From the NCBI GenBank assembly GCA_022823185.1, contig JAJDXQ010000015.1:159645-223644 (forward strand): a stretch of DNA of 64,000 nucleotides, written 5' to 3'. This stretch comes from Caldilineaceae bacterium. Its GTDB lineage: Bacteria > Chloroflexota > Anaerolineae > Caldilineales > Caldilineaceae. Shown here one piece after another: positions 26,532 to 35,347 of the stretch (position 1 is the first letter of the stretch; each line of letters starts with the position of its first letter). A model generated the notes under the pieces. That model was given only the letters and a program-made list of their open reading frames with translations. It ran no database searches and was not told the DNA's origin. The position numbers and the translations under genes are program-made.

Positions 26532-27599
26532 TTACTCCGTGGGCCAGCCTTCCGGGATCTCATTCGCCGCAAGCGCTTCTTCGATCGCCGCCGCCGCGTC
26601 GTCCGTCACCCAACCACTCCATATGTCCGACTTGCTGTTCAGCCACCACAGAGCCGCGTCATTGCTGCTGGCATCGCTGTTGTTGTTCAGCCACCGGGCA
26701 ACCTCTTTGTAAACTTCGATATTGAAGTCCCACGCCTCCAGCATCGCAATGACGTCTGGCGCCGCGTCCACCAGGTCCGGATGCACCGCGATCAGAATGT
26801 CCGCGTCTTCGTAAGCGCAAGCCTTATTGGCTTCCCAGCACTCTTCGCTGTAAGCAGGCTCCTCCAGACGGACCAGATCCAGAATGAGCGCCGGGTCGTT
26901 CGTGCCCCACTGGTAACCGACCCACGGCTCCTCCTTCTCGTAGGCGCCATAGAGGTCGGCATTCAGCGCCGCGCCGTCACCCGGATTCACGATGTGGACA
27001 TGGTCCTCCAGTTCATATCCGATGACCTGCGCAGCATTGACCTCTTCACATGCCCAGCCTATCACGCACGAAACCAGTCGCGCCTTCCCGCCAGTCTCGG
27101 CAGTCGCAAACAACTCTTTGAACTGCTCGTCCTTCAAGTCGTCCACACTGTCCAGCTCAGGATACTGCTCCTGCAAATACTTGGGAATGACAAACGCGGA
27201 CTGCCAGTCCTTCCCCAGGCTATGGCCAATCTCAACAACCTCCTCGTTGCCCAGGGCCTCATACCAGGCCTCATCCTGGTTGGGCAGCCAGATCTCCAGG
27301 GTCACATGCGTATCGCCGTTGCGCAAACCCTGGAACAAGGGCAGCGTTGACCCGAAGACAACGTCAGTGGAATAACCGTAGCCCTTCTCCACAATATACT
27401 GGGCGACACGGTTCTGAATCTGGGCGCTGCTCCAGTTCAAGTCGCTGAAGATTATCGTGTCAATTGAGGCTGCCGGGGCCTCCTCAGCCGCCGGAGCAGC
27501 CGCTTCCTCGCTCGGCGCGCTCTGCCCAGCCGGCGCACAGGCTCCGGCAACAAAGATGACAATCAACGACAAAATAAGCAAACGGTACTGGACGCGCAT
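26532..27599 (-). CDS. proX: Glycine betaine/proline-type ABC substrate-binding lipoprotein, copy 1
   Basis: 355 residues. A signal peptide with lipobox VAGAC (Cys21) is followed by an Ala/Glu/Pro-rich tether and an OpuAC-type binding domain. IIFSDLNWSSAQIQNRVAQY and LEIWLPNQ are the regions that carry binding-site aromatics in ProX/OpuAC; the ligand is therefore probably a quaternary amine such as betaine, choline or proline betaine. It is very similar along its whole length to the protein at 28209-29249. It is the last gene of the proV-proW-proX2-proX1 series and is followed by a strong terminator. The RBS AGGAGAG lies seven bases before the ATG. Confidence 0.88.
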   Translation of the reverse strand: MRVQYRLLILSLIVIFVAGACAPAGQSAPSEEAAAPAAEEAPAASIDTIIFSDLNWSSAQIQNRVAQYIVEKGYGYSTDVVFGSTLPLFQGLRNGDTHVTLEIWLPNQDEAWYEALGNEEVVEIGHSLGKDWQSAFVIPKYLQEQYPELDSVDDLKDEQFKELFATAETGGKARLVSCVIGWACEEVNAAQVIGYELEDHVHIVNPGDGAALNADLYGAYEKEEPWVGYQWGTNDPALILDLVRLEEPAYSEECWEANKACAYEDADILIAVHPDLVDAAPDVIAMLEAWDFNIEVYKEVARWLNNNSDASSNDAALWWLNSKSDIWSGWVTDDAAAAIEEALAANEIPEGWPTE

Positions 27600-28208
27600 A
27601 ATTCTCTCCTATGGGTGTATGGTCGAAGAGAGGCCGGCATTTGGGGCAAGCACTCCAAAAAGGCGGGGCCAACTTTGCCGTCTGGCCTGACGCCCTCTGT
27701 CCTTCAGCCTGAGAAGTGCTGCAAGTGACCAGCGTATCAGAGATCGTTCCCTGACAAGAGGCGGAAATATGTCCCCGCCCGCGCCTTTCGGCCTTCTCTG
27801 GTTGAACTTTTTCCCCTAAGCCTCTCCTTGGATTAGTACCCGCTCATGCAGTGCCAGCCGCATATGAAACCGCGAATTCAGGTTGGCAGGCCATCCCGAA
27901 GAAAGCCTTGCAGGCTCCTGGCCAGCCAGGCTGCACAAAGTGGGGCGGACTATCTTTTCCGCGACCCTATGTTATCAGCCTATGGGCAGAAGGTCAAATG
28001 AATGCTGCCAAGTCCCTGTGCAGGTTCTGTCACAGCCTGAACTGTCTGAGGACCCCGTTTGGCAATGCTGGTCCGGGTCCAAATAGGGCAAAAAAAAACT
28101 GTGCCTTCGTGTAAACTGGCGTGCTTGGGCGATAGCCAGAGGCGTGCAACCCAATGACCGACTTGTACTGGGAATGATGTGAAGGAGCAGGCGGTATCGG
28201 CCGCCAGG
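27600..28208. other. 609-base spacer between the two proX copies, no gene seen
   Basis: I found no convincing coding frame, tRNA or terminator here. On the minus strand it should hold whatever allows proX1 to be transcribed apart from proX2, but no clear -35/-10 pair could be picked. It is unusually long for this operon. Confidence 0.5.
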
Positions 28209-29249
28209 TTACTCATCGGGCCAGCCTTCCGGAATCTCGTTGTTTGCAAGCGCAGCCTCGATAGCTGCAGCCGCCTCATCGGAGACCCAGCTGCGCCAGA
28301 TTTCAACGTTGCCGTTAAGCCACCATAGCGCCCCATCATTGGAGCTTGCACTGCTGTACTCGTCCAGCCACTTCGCTACTTCCCGATACAGGCGGATGCG
28401 AAATCCCCACGCCCCCAGCATCTCGACCACATCCGGAGCTTCCTCGATCAGGACCGGGTGCACCGCGATAATGATCCTAGCGTCTTGGTAAGCACAGGCC
28501 TTCGTCGTCAACCAACACTCTTCGCTGTGTGCCGGCTCCTCAAGCCGTACGAGGTCCAGCAGCAGCGCCGGGTCATTTGTGCCCCACTGGTAGCCAAGCC
28601 ACGGTTCACCCTTCCCATACGCGCCGTAGAGATCAGTGTTCAATGCCGCGCCGTCCCCTGGATTGATAATGTGAACATGCTCTTCCAGGCCGTAGCCCTT
28701 GATCTGAGCGGCGTTTACTTCCTCACACGCCCATCCAATTACACAGGACACCAAGCGCGCCTTGCCACCCGTCTCAGGCGTAGCAAACAACGCCTTGAAC
28801 CGTTCCTCCTTCAGGTCCTCGACGCTGTCCAGGTCAGGATAATTCTCCTGCAGGTAAGCGGGTATCACAAATGCCGATTGCCAGTCATGTCCCAGGCTCT
28901 TCCCGACCTCGACAACCTCCCCATTGGCCTGCGCCTCATACCATGCCTCGATCTGATTAGGCAGCCAGATCTCCAGACTCACGTGGATATCTCCTCTTCG
29001 TAAGCCCTGGAACAACGGCAACGTCGCACCGAACACGACATCGGTGGAATAGCCATACCCCTTTTCAACTATGTATTGGGCGATCCGGTTCTGAATCTGG
29101 GCGCTGGCCCAGTTGTAGTCGGCGAAGACGATGGTGTCTATCGAGCTGGAGGGTCCAGCCGCCTCGCCTGGGGAACTCTGCTCCGCCGGCGCACAACCGA
29201 TGAGGACAAAAACAAACAGCAGAATGAGTACTCGCCATTGAGTAGACAT
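28209..29249 (-). CDS. proX: Glycine betaine/proline-type ABC substrate-binding lipoprotein, copy 2
   Basis: 346 residues from the ATG at 29249 (GAGGG upstream); an upstream in-frame ATG at 29384 would add 45 residues that do not look like a signal peptide. The lipobox is LIGC (Cys19). The mature part parallels copy 1 almost residue for residue, including LPLFQGLRRGDIHVSLEIWL and SCVIGWACEEVNAAQI. Differences cluster in the leader and tether. A duplicated binding protein feeding one permease may widen ligand range or allow different regulation. It follows proW by 135 bases. Confidence 0.88.
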   Translation of the reverse strand: MSTQWRVLILLFVFVLIGCAPAEQSSPGEAAGPSSSIDTIVFADYNWASAQIQNRIAQYIVEKGYGYSTDVVFGATLPLFQGLRRGDIHVSLEIWLPNQIEAWYEAQANGEVVEVGKSLGHDWQSAFVIPAYLQENYPDLDSVEDLKEERFKALFATPETGGKARLVSCVIGWACEEVNAAQIKGYGLEEHVHIINPGDGAALNTDLYGAYGKGEPWLGYQWGTNDPALLLDLVRLEEPAHSEECWLTTKACAYQDARIIIAVHPVLIEEAPDVVEMLGAWGFRIRLYREVAKWLDEYSSASSNDGALWWLNGNVEIWRSWVSDEAAAAIEAALANNEIPEGWPDE

Positions 29250-29384
29250 TTTCAATTTCCCTCTGAATGTGGACACTTCAGTCTTAATTGCTGCCGGGGA
29301 AGTACCAATCCCTACCCATTCCGACAGCTGCCGCATGTTGACCTTGCGGCAGTCAGCAAAATTGGTGCATGCACTGCCCTTCAC

Positions 29385-30551
29385 CTACCCCGCGCTCCGT
29401 CTATCCTCCTGTTCCTGCGCTACCGATTGCGTCAAGCGGTCGATGACAATCGCCAGAAACACGATCGCCAGCCCCGCGATTGCCCCGTTCCCCGGCTGGT
29501 TTTTCTGCAGCGCACGCAGCACATTATCACCCAGCCCGCCCGCTGCCACCATACTCGCGATTGTAACCATCGCCAGCGCCATCATCGTCGTCTGGTTGAT
29601 CCCCGCCATGATCGTCGGCAACGCCATCGGAATCTGCACCTTGGTCAGCAGCTGAAACGGCGTCGTCCCAAATGCATGCGCCGCCTCCACCGCCTCCGCC
29701 GACACCTGCCGGATCCCCAAATTGGTCAAGCGAATCACGGGTGGCACAGCATAGATGATTGTCGCAAAAATGCCCGCCGGCTTGCCAAGCCCAAAGAAGA
29801 GAATCCCCGGCAACAGGTAAACGAAACTCGGCATCGTCTGCATCCCGTCCAGTATCGGGCGCAACAGATTATCCGCCAACTGATTGCGCGCTGCCAGTAC
29901 GCCCAGTGGCAGACCGATCCCGACCGCAATCACCACCGCCACCACCATCAGAGCAATCGTGTCAATCGTGTTCTCCCACAAGCCCATGAACCCAACGAAA
30001 AACAGCGCGAACAGCGTGAACCCCAACATACGCCAGCGGCCCACCGCAAAGGACAGCACAGCAAGCGCCATCACAACCGCTGGCCAGGGTACCCACTTCA
30101 ATACGTCTTCGATCGCCACCAGTGAATACGCAACCGCGCTGCTCAGCCCGTCAAACAGCCAGCTTATCTCGCGCGTAATCCAGTCGACTGCGTCGTCTAT
30201 CGCACCGCCGATCACCTCGCGCACCGTCTTCTCCAGGACCAGCGTTCCTCCGTTGTCAGTCTCGACCTCGGTCCGCGCTATCGTTGTGGGAAACTCCATC
30301 TCCGGGCCCCAGATACCAAACGACGCGATAAGGACAACGATAACCAGCGCCCATCCGGCAATCCAGAAGTAAGGGGGAAGCGCGTTCGCCCTGCTCTGCG
30401 GCGCAACTGTCTCCTCGGGCGGCAACTCCCTCCTTCCCGCCCCGCGCGGCGGCATTGACGGGTCCTCGCCTTCAATCCTGAGGATGGCGTCCATCCCAAC
30501 CGGCCTGGCGCCCGGCTCAGCGCCCGCCGGCGTGCTGTCAATCTGGCTCAT
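29385..30551 (-). CDS. proW: Glycine betaine/proline-type ABC permease
   Basis: 388 residues from the second of two adjacent ATGs, placed seven bases after AGGAGG. An N-terminal cytoplasmic tail rich in Pro and Glu is followed by one helix near 65-85, an amphipathic region, and a core of about seven helices. The ABC permease EAA-like loop is AVEAAHAFGTTPFQLLTKVQIPMALP. This is the ProW/OpuAB layout, with a long N-terminal extension as in ProW of enteric bacteria. Partners are the ATPase gene just upstream and two binding proteins downstream. Confidence 0.92.
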   Translation of the reverse strand: MSQIDSTPAGAEPGARPVGMDAILRIEGEDPSMPPRGAGRRELPPEETVAPQSRANALPPYFWIAGWALVIVVLIASFGIWGPEMEFPTTIARTEVETDNGGTLVLEKTVREVIGGAIDDAVDWITREISWLFDGLSSAVAYSLVAIEDVLKWVPWPAVVMALAVLSFAVGRWRMLGFTLFALFFVGFMGLWENTIDTIALMVVAVVIAVGIGLPLGVLAARNQLADNLLRPILDGMQTMPSFVYLLPGILFFGLGKPAGIFATIIYAVPPVIRLTNLGIRQVSAEAVEAAHAFGTTPFQLLTKVQIPMALPTIMAGINQTTMMALAMVTIASMVAAGGLGDNVLRALQKNQPGNGAIAGLAIVFLAIVIDRLTQSVAQEQEDRRSAG

Positions 30552-30593
30552 CATTAAGCCTCCTCTCACCTCTCAACATTTCCGGACGGGATG

Positions 30594-31796
30594 CTATTCG
30601 ACCATCCCGGCCAGCAGCGCCCGCCGGTCTATCTCACCCAGAAATCGCCCCTCTTCATCAACCACCGCAATGAAATGTTCCGTCTCCGCTGCCAGGGGAA
30701 TGATATTCTCAATGAATGTCCCCGGGCTGGTGGTTGCCAGACCTTCCGTGCGTGCCGCTTCCAAGACCGTTACCTTGTCGTCGTCCAGACCTGTGATCAA
30801 CGCCTGCGTCAGAACGCCTTTGAGAATGTCGCCGTCCCCTACCACGTAAGCCGCCTCCGCGTTGTTCTCCCGCATGGCCGCCAACGCAGCACGCGCGTCC
30901 TGCCCTTCGTGAATGACAACGTCAGGATCCGCCATGATCGACCCAGCCCGGATCACTTTGGCGCGCGACACATCCTGTACAAACTCCGATACATAGTCGG
31001 TCTCTGGTCGTGTGACGATCTCCTCCGGCGTTCCCTCCTGTACGATCACGCCGTCTCGCATGATCGCGATGCGGTCGCCCAGCTTGAGCGCCTCATCCAG
31101 GTCATGCGTAATAAAGATAATCGTCTTCTGCAGCTCCGACTGCAGCATCACGAGCTCGTCCTGCATCTCTCTGCGAATCAACGGGTCCAGCCCGCTGAAC
31201 GGCTCGTCCATGATCAGCACATCCGGGTCCACCGCCAGCGCTCTGGCAAGCCCCACCCTCTGCTGCATGCCGCCGCTCATCTCACTCGGATAATAGTACT
31301 CCCACCCCTTCAGCCCTACAGTCTCAATTGCTTCCCCCGCGGCTTTGTAGCGGCTGTCCCTGTCCATGCCCTGTACTTCAAGACCGTACGCCACATTATC
31401 CAGAACGCGGCGGTGAGGCAGAAGCGCGTAGTTCTGAAACACCATCGCGATCTTATCGCGCCGAAACTGCCTCAAATCCTCCTGCGAATAGTCCAAAATG
31501 TTCTCGCCGTCGAACCTGATCTCACCCCGCGTCGCCTCGATCAAGCGGATCAGACAGCGCGCCAGCGTCGATTTGCCGCTGCCCGAAAGCCCCATCACGA
31601 CGAAAGTCTGCCCTCTCGGAACTCTGAAGGACAGATCCCGCAGCCCCACAACCAGCCCATACTCGTCCTGAATCTCGTCCCGGCTCTTGTTCGCGTTCTC
31701 CGGCAGCAGCGCGCGCTCCGGCCGGTTGCCAAAAACCTTCCACAGCCCGTTCACTTCAATCTGATACGTCGTTTCATCCATGTTCTCGCCTGCCAT
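30594..31796 (-). CDS. proV: Glycine betaine/proline-type ABC ATP-binding protein with CBS domains
   Basis: 400 residues from the ATG at 31796 (AAGGA five bases upstream); an in-frame TTG at 31814 is possible. The NBD has Walker A GLSGSGKST, signature MSGGMQQR and Walker B VLIMDEPFSGLD. The ProV-specific insertion between the first strand and Walker A is present (about 20 charged residues). Two CBS-like repeats follow at about 285-400 (DARAALAAMRENNAEAAYVV and TEHFIAVVDEEGRFLGEID). In OpuA-type importers these sense ionic strength, so transport is probably gated by osmotic stress. It is the first gene of the operon. Confidence 0.93.
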   Translation of the reverse strand: MAGENMDETTYQIEVNGLWKVFGNRPERALLPENANKSRDEIQDEYGLVVGLRDLSFRVPRGQTFVVMGLSGSGKSTLARCLIRLIEATRGEIRFDGENILDYSQEDLRQFRRDKIAMVFQNYALLPHRRVLDNVAYGLEVQGMDRDSRYKAAGEAIETVGLKGWEYYYPSEMSGGMQQRVGLARALAVDPDVLIMDEPFSGLDPLIRREMQDELVMLQSELQKTIIFITHDLDEALKLGDRIAIMRDGVIVQEGTPEEIVTRPETDYVSEFVQDVSRAKVIRAGSIMADPDVVIHEGQDARAALAAMRENNAEAAYVVGDGDILKGVLTQALITGLDDDKVTVLEAARTEGLATTSPGTFIENIIPLAAETEHFIAVVDEEGRFLGEIDRRALLAGMVE

Positions 31797-31879
31797 GTAG
31801 TCCTTTTGAGACAATCCCCCTTCCCGCGTTCCTTAGCAAACCCGTAAACCCGCGTTGGACTGCCCCTGTTCAACCGCCT

Positions 31880-31915
31880 ACACTATCATGCTGCCCACAA
31901 GGATTCAAATCCTTG
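31880..31915 (-). promoter_or_regulatory. Candidate promoter and palindromic operator of the proV operon
   Basis: On the minus strand TTGAAT (31903-31908) and TAGTGT (31880-31885) are 17 bases apart. The -35 box lies inside the perfect palindrome CAAGGATT-CA-AATCCTTG (31898-31915), an arrangement expected for a repressor or activator site. It is 84 bases before the proV start. Boxes are weak individually. Confidence 0.45.
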
Positions 31916-31935
31916 AAGGCATCGCTGGGAACCGC

Positions 31936-33117
31936 TCAAAGATTTTCAATCACGTCCCTGTCCACCTCAATCCCAAATCCAGGCGCGTCGCTGGGAACCA
32001 GATATCCGTCCTTTATGACCGCCGTTCCGGGCAATGTAACCATCTCTGCCAGAGGCACGCCGGGCGGTGAGACGCCACCGGAACGTTCACCCCAGGTCAC
32101 TGCCGGCATCGCATAAGCCAAATGCTGCCCGTACGGTGAGTTCATACCCCCGTGCGGAACCACTTCGACCCCCGCTCCCTCCGCCATATGACAGATCCGC
32201 AGGCACGCCGATACACCGCCCACCCACAGCGGGTCCGGCTGCCAGATATCCACCGGGCGCTCACTGGCCGCCTGCGCAAATCGCTGCGGCAGATACCAAT
32301 GTTCCCCCGTCGCCAGCGTCTGCCACGGCAGCCGCTGCCGCACCTGCATAAACCCTTCCCTGTCATCCGGCAGCAAATAATCCTCAATCCACCTGAGCCG
32401 GTAAGGTCGCAGCCTCTCCGCCAGCCGCACCGTGTAATCCACGTCCAGCGCCATCCAGCAGTCCAGCATCAACGCGGCATCAGGCCCAATCAACTCACGG
32501 ACGCCGGCCACCAGCGCCTCCGCCTTCCTCAGACCTTCCTCGCCGTCAGCCGGCCCGTAAGGATACGGCAGCTTTACCGCCCGAAAACCCAGCTCCAGGT
32601 ACCACGCCGCCTCGAAACCGGTGGCATAACAGAAAATCCTCTCTTTCTGCGGTCCGCCCAACAGCTCATAGACCGGCCGCTCAAGCACCTTCCCCTTAAG
32701 GTCCCACAACGCCAGATCGACCGCGCTGATCGCATAACTGGCTAAGCCCTGCCCGCCGTATGGCGTGGCCAACCGCGACATCATGTCGAACAGTTTCTCC
32801 GTCGCCATGCAGTTCTCGCCCACAATATGCGGGGCAAAATGATCGTTGATCACCTTGCTGACCGGCCCCCCAAACGAAGAGACCCCCAGCCCGAATCTCC
32901 CGTCCGCCGCCGTTACAACGCACACCGTGCCCTTCCACTTCGCCGACCACGACGACCTCCGCTCCTTGTACTTCGGATAGCGCCCCATCGGGCTTGACGG
33001 CTCCAACCCATCCCACACATAAGACGGCCTGGGCGCGCGTTCTTGTTCCCTTCGGGACTTTCCGGGATTCAAAGAGTCCAGATCAGTTTCAAAGGCCCTT
33101 ACCTCTGTGATCTTCAC
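31936..33117 (-). CDS. Enolase-superfamily sugar-acid dehydratase, L-rhamnonate dehydratase-like
   Basis: 393 residues from a GTG with AGGAG eight bases upstream. Mandelate racemase/muconate lactonising fold: the metal ligands are Asp near 218 (LMLDCWM), Glu near 244 (RWIEDYLLP) and Glu near 272 (LATGEHWY). The likely general base is His in VVPHGG near 321. From memory, SPMGRYPKYKERR, VDLALWDLKGKV, the spacing around LDCWMALDVDY and the PGFGIEVDRD ending resemble E. coli RhmD. RhmD converts L-rhamnonate to 2-keto-3-deoxy-L-rhamnonate. Other acid sugars (fuconate, mannonate) cannot be excluded. The HpcH/HpaI aldolase at 25611 could act next in the pathway. Confidence 0.82.
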   Translation of the reverse strand: MKITEVRAFETDLDSLNPGKSRREQERAPRPSYVWDGLEPSSPMGRYPKYKERRSSWSAKWKGTVCVVTAADGRFGLGVSSFGGPVSKVINDHFAPHIVGENCMATEKLFDMMSRLATPYGGQGLASYAISAVDLALWDLKGKVLERPVYELLGGPQKERIFCYATGFEAAWYLELGFRAVKLPYPYGPADGEEGLRKAEALVAGVRELIGPDAALMLDCWMALDVDYTVRLAERLRPYRLRWIEDYLLPDDREGFMQVRQRLPWQTLATGEHWYLPQRFAQAASERPVDIWQPDPLWVGGVSACLRICHMAEGAGVEVVPHGGMNSPYGQHLAYAMPAVTWGERSGGVSPPGVPLAEMVTLPGTAVIKDGYLVPSDAPGFGIEVDRDVIENL

Positions 33118-33190
33118 GGAAATCTCCTACAATATCTGCCGTTTCCACATTCCTCGCCAAGCACGGCAACTCTCGGCAACAGCCGTAACC

Positions 33191-34252
33191 CTACCCCGAT
33201 TCATAAACGTGCCGGGTCCTTTCGGCAATCTCTCCCCAGTCCAGCGAATGCGCACGCGCCCACGCCGCCTCCCGCATCGGGCCCATCTCCCGTTTCTGTA
33301 TCTCCAGCATCGACCGCCGCAACCCCTCCTCGTCCTCCGCACTATACACAATGCCAGCCTCCGGAGGGACCAGCTCAGTCAGACATCCGACCCCCGGAGC
33401 AATCACAGGCAAGCCAAAGGAGAACGCCGTGATCACCGAACCCGAAGTCAACACCTCCAGGAAGGGAAAGACGCCAACGTCGCCTGCGTTAAACAGGTAC
33501 TGAAACTCATCGTTGGCAAAGTGGCGTGACGAGCGCAACATCACCCGCGGGTCGTCCGGCGGGACCGACGCGACCAGTTCCTGCCCGTACTCCGTGTAGA
33601 ACTTCGCGCCCAACAGCAGCCGCAAATGCGCCCCGGGCAACGACTGAAACACCTCAATCAAACGCTCAATCCCCTTGTACCGCCGCACGTTCCCAAAGTA
33701 GAAGAAAACAAAATGGTCATCGTTCAACCCCATCCGCCGCCGCGCTTCGTCACGGCCGACCTCGTTGGGATACGGGTACATGAAATTACCGTGGTTGATG
33801 ACAAAAACACCCTCTGTGCGATGAAAGTGCTTTCGCACAAGCTCCCGCGCATGCTCGCAATGGACGATTACCGCATTCGCCAAATGGGTGATGGCTGTCT
33901 GCGCCAGGTGGTCCAGATCGCGGCTGTTGCTCTCATGTGGATAGAGATTGTGAACCGTCCACACGATCCTGTAACCCAGCAGCCGCGCCAGGGCCAGGTT
34001 GTCGATCAGCTCGGCCAGGAGCCCCAACTGGGCTTCCAACTCCTCCCCATCGTACATGTAATTCGGCCAGTTGAGATGCAGCACGTCGATCCTGTCCCGG
34101 TTCTCCTCCAGCCATTCCTTCGTCAAAGTCTCAGGATGCCCAGCCTCCAGTTCGACTCCAACCTCCCGCATCGCCCGCGCCAGCAAGGCCCCGTACGGAT
34201 TCGCACGATCCAGCGACAGCCCCGCCGCTTCCCAGAAAAAAACGCCGCGCAT
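33191..34252 (-). CDS. Glycosyltransferase, GT4-like
   Basis: 353 residues from the ATG at 34252, preceded by GGAAGGA; the frame is open upstream but without a plausible protein. GT-B fold: the N-terminal domain contains IDVLHLNWPNYM and YRIVWTVHNLYPHE. The C-terminal domain has FVFFYFGNVRRYKGIERLIE, the usual GT4 G-x-x-x-x-x-KG motif, and GLPVIAPGVGCLTELVP, although the family ExxxxxxxE acidic motif is altered (FLEVLTSGSVITAFSFGLP). The product probably adds a sugar to an envelope lipid or polysaccharide. It is flanked by sugar-acid genes on the same strand, but no other glycan-assembly genes are present. Confidence 0.85.
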   Translation of the reverse strand: MRGVFFWEAAGLSLDRANPYGALLARAMREVGVELEAGHPETLTKEWLEENRDRIDVLHLNWPNYMYDGEELEAQLGLLAELIDNLALARLLGYRIVWTVHNLYPHESNSRDLDHLAQTAITHLANAVIVHCEHARELVRKHFHRTEGVFVINHGNFMYPYPNEVGRDEARRRMGLNDDHFVFFYFGNVRRYKGIERLIEVFQSLPGAHLRLLLGAKFYTEYGQELVASVPPDDPRVMLRSSRHFANDEFQYLFNAGDVGVFPFLEVLTSGSVITAFSFGLPVIAPGVGCLTELVPPEAGIVYSAEDEEGLRRSMLEIQKREMGPMREAAWARAHSLDWGEIAERTRHVYESG

Positions 34253-34324
34253 AGTCCTTCCTATCTTGCCATGAGAGTGAATGAATGCGTGATCGAATGC
34301 GTGCGGATGCACGCTGTTGTCCGA

Positions 34325-35347
34325 TCAATCAGGGGGATCCTGCAAGGCTACAAACTGCCCGCTGCGCGCCGACCCGTAAGCCGCCTCCACAACCGCCAGG
34401 CCCGCCAAGCCCTCCTCTCCAGGAATGGGGTTCGGACCCTCTCCTGACACGGCCTCGCCAAACGCCTCCAGCAGCGCAACGTGCGGCCTCAGCCCGCCCG
34501 GTTCAACCCCGTAGTCCCGGATCCCGTCCGCCGTGCTGACAATCAACGTCCCCGCCGAGTCTTTCGCCGAAATCGGCGCGGCCCGGATCGACCCCTCCGT
34601 CCCGCAGATTTCCAACCCGTTCGTCTGCTCCGGCTGATGGTTGGCCGTCGTCCAGTGACTGGTGACGACAGCTTGCGCGCCGTTCGCCATCCGCAAAAGA
34701 AGTGTCGCTGTGTCATCCACCGGCGAGTCGTCAACCAGCGTTTCCGCCAGCGCGGCAACCGTTTCCACGCGGCCGCACAGGTAGCGCAGCAGATCGATAC
34801 AGTGAATGCCTAAATCCATCATCGGTCCCCCGCCGCTGACCTCCGGATCGTGATGCCAGAACCCAGCCTGCGGCGGAAACCGGTCGGAAAAGTTGATCCG
34901 CGCCGCCGTCACCTGCCCGATCGCGCCTTCCTCCAGGAGGCTCCTGATGCGCTGATGACGGGCATTGAACCGCTGGTAATGGCAGATCGTCAGCACGACC
35001 CCGTTGGCGCGGCAGGCCTCGATCATCTCGCGCGCCTCCGCAGTGGTCATCGCCATCGGCTTCTCGCACAGCACATGCTTACCCGCCTCCGCCGCCTGAA
35101 CTGTCTGCCGCGCGTGGAGGTGGGGCGGCGTGGCAACGTAAACGGCATCGATCTGATCATTCTTCAGTAGAGCTTCCGTAGTGTCGTAGGCGCACGGTGC
35201 TCCATGTCTCTCCGCAAACTGCTGCGCAGCATCGAGTTCCCGCCGTGTCACGGCTATCAGCTCATGACCCGGCGCCGCCGCAATAGCAGGAGCCATCTGG
35301 CTCTCTGCAATCTTGCCTGCCCCCAGGATTCCCCACTGGACCGTCAT
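34325..35347 (-). CDS. Gfo/Idh/MocA family oxidoreductase (3 of 7)
   Basis: 340 residues. ILGAGKIAESQMAPAIAAA is the Rossmann start, CEKPMAMT the EKP motif, and GGGPMMDLGIHCIDLLRYL the conserved D-x-G-x-H-x-x-D active-site region. This subtype resembles xylose/glucose-fructose-type and 1,5-anhydrofructose reductase-like members. Its ATG overlaps the stop of the upstream Gfo gene by four bases (ATGA), so the two proteins are made together and may act on successive intermediates. Confidence 0.93.
   Translation of the reverse strand: MTVQWGILGAGKIAESQMAPAIAAAPGHELIAVTRRELDAAQQFAERHGAPCAYDTTEALLKNDQIDAVYVATPPHLHARQTVQAAEAGKHVLCEKPMAMTTAEAREMIEACRANGVVLTICHYQRFNARHQRIRSLLEEGAIGQVTAARINFSDRFPPQAGFWHHDPEVSGGGPMMDLGIHCIDLLRYLCGRVETVAALAETLVDDSPVDDTATLLLRMANGAQAVVTSHWTTANHQPEQTNGLEICGTEGSIRAAPISAKDSAGTLIVSTADGIRDYGVEPGGLRPHVALLEAFGEAVSGEGPNPIPGEEGLAGLAVVEAAYGSARSGQFVALQDPPD

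Noticed and set aside
27600..28208. Riboswitch upstream of proX1
   Set aside because: No conserved aptamer motif or terminator/antiterminator pair could be traced by eye.
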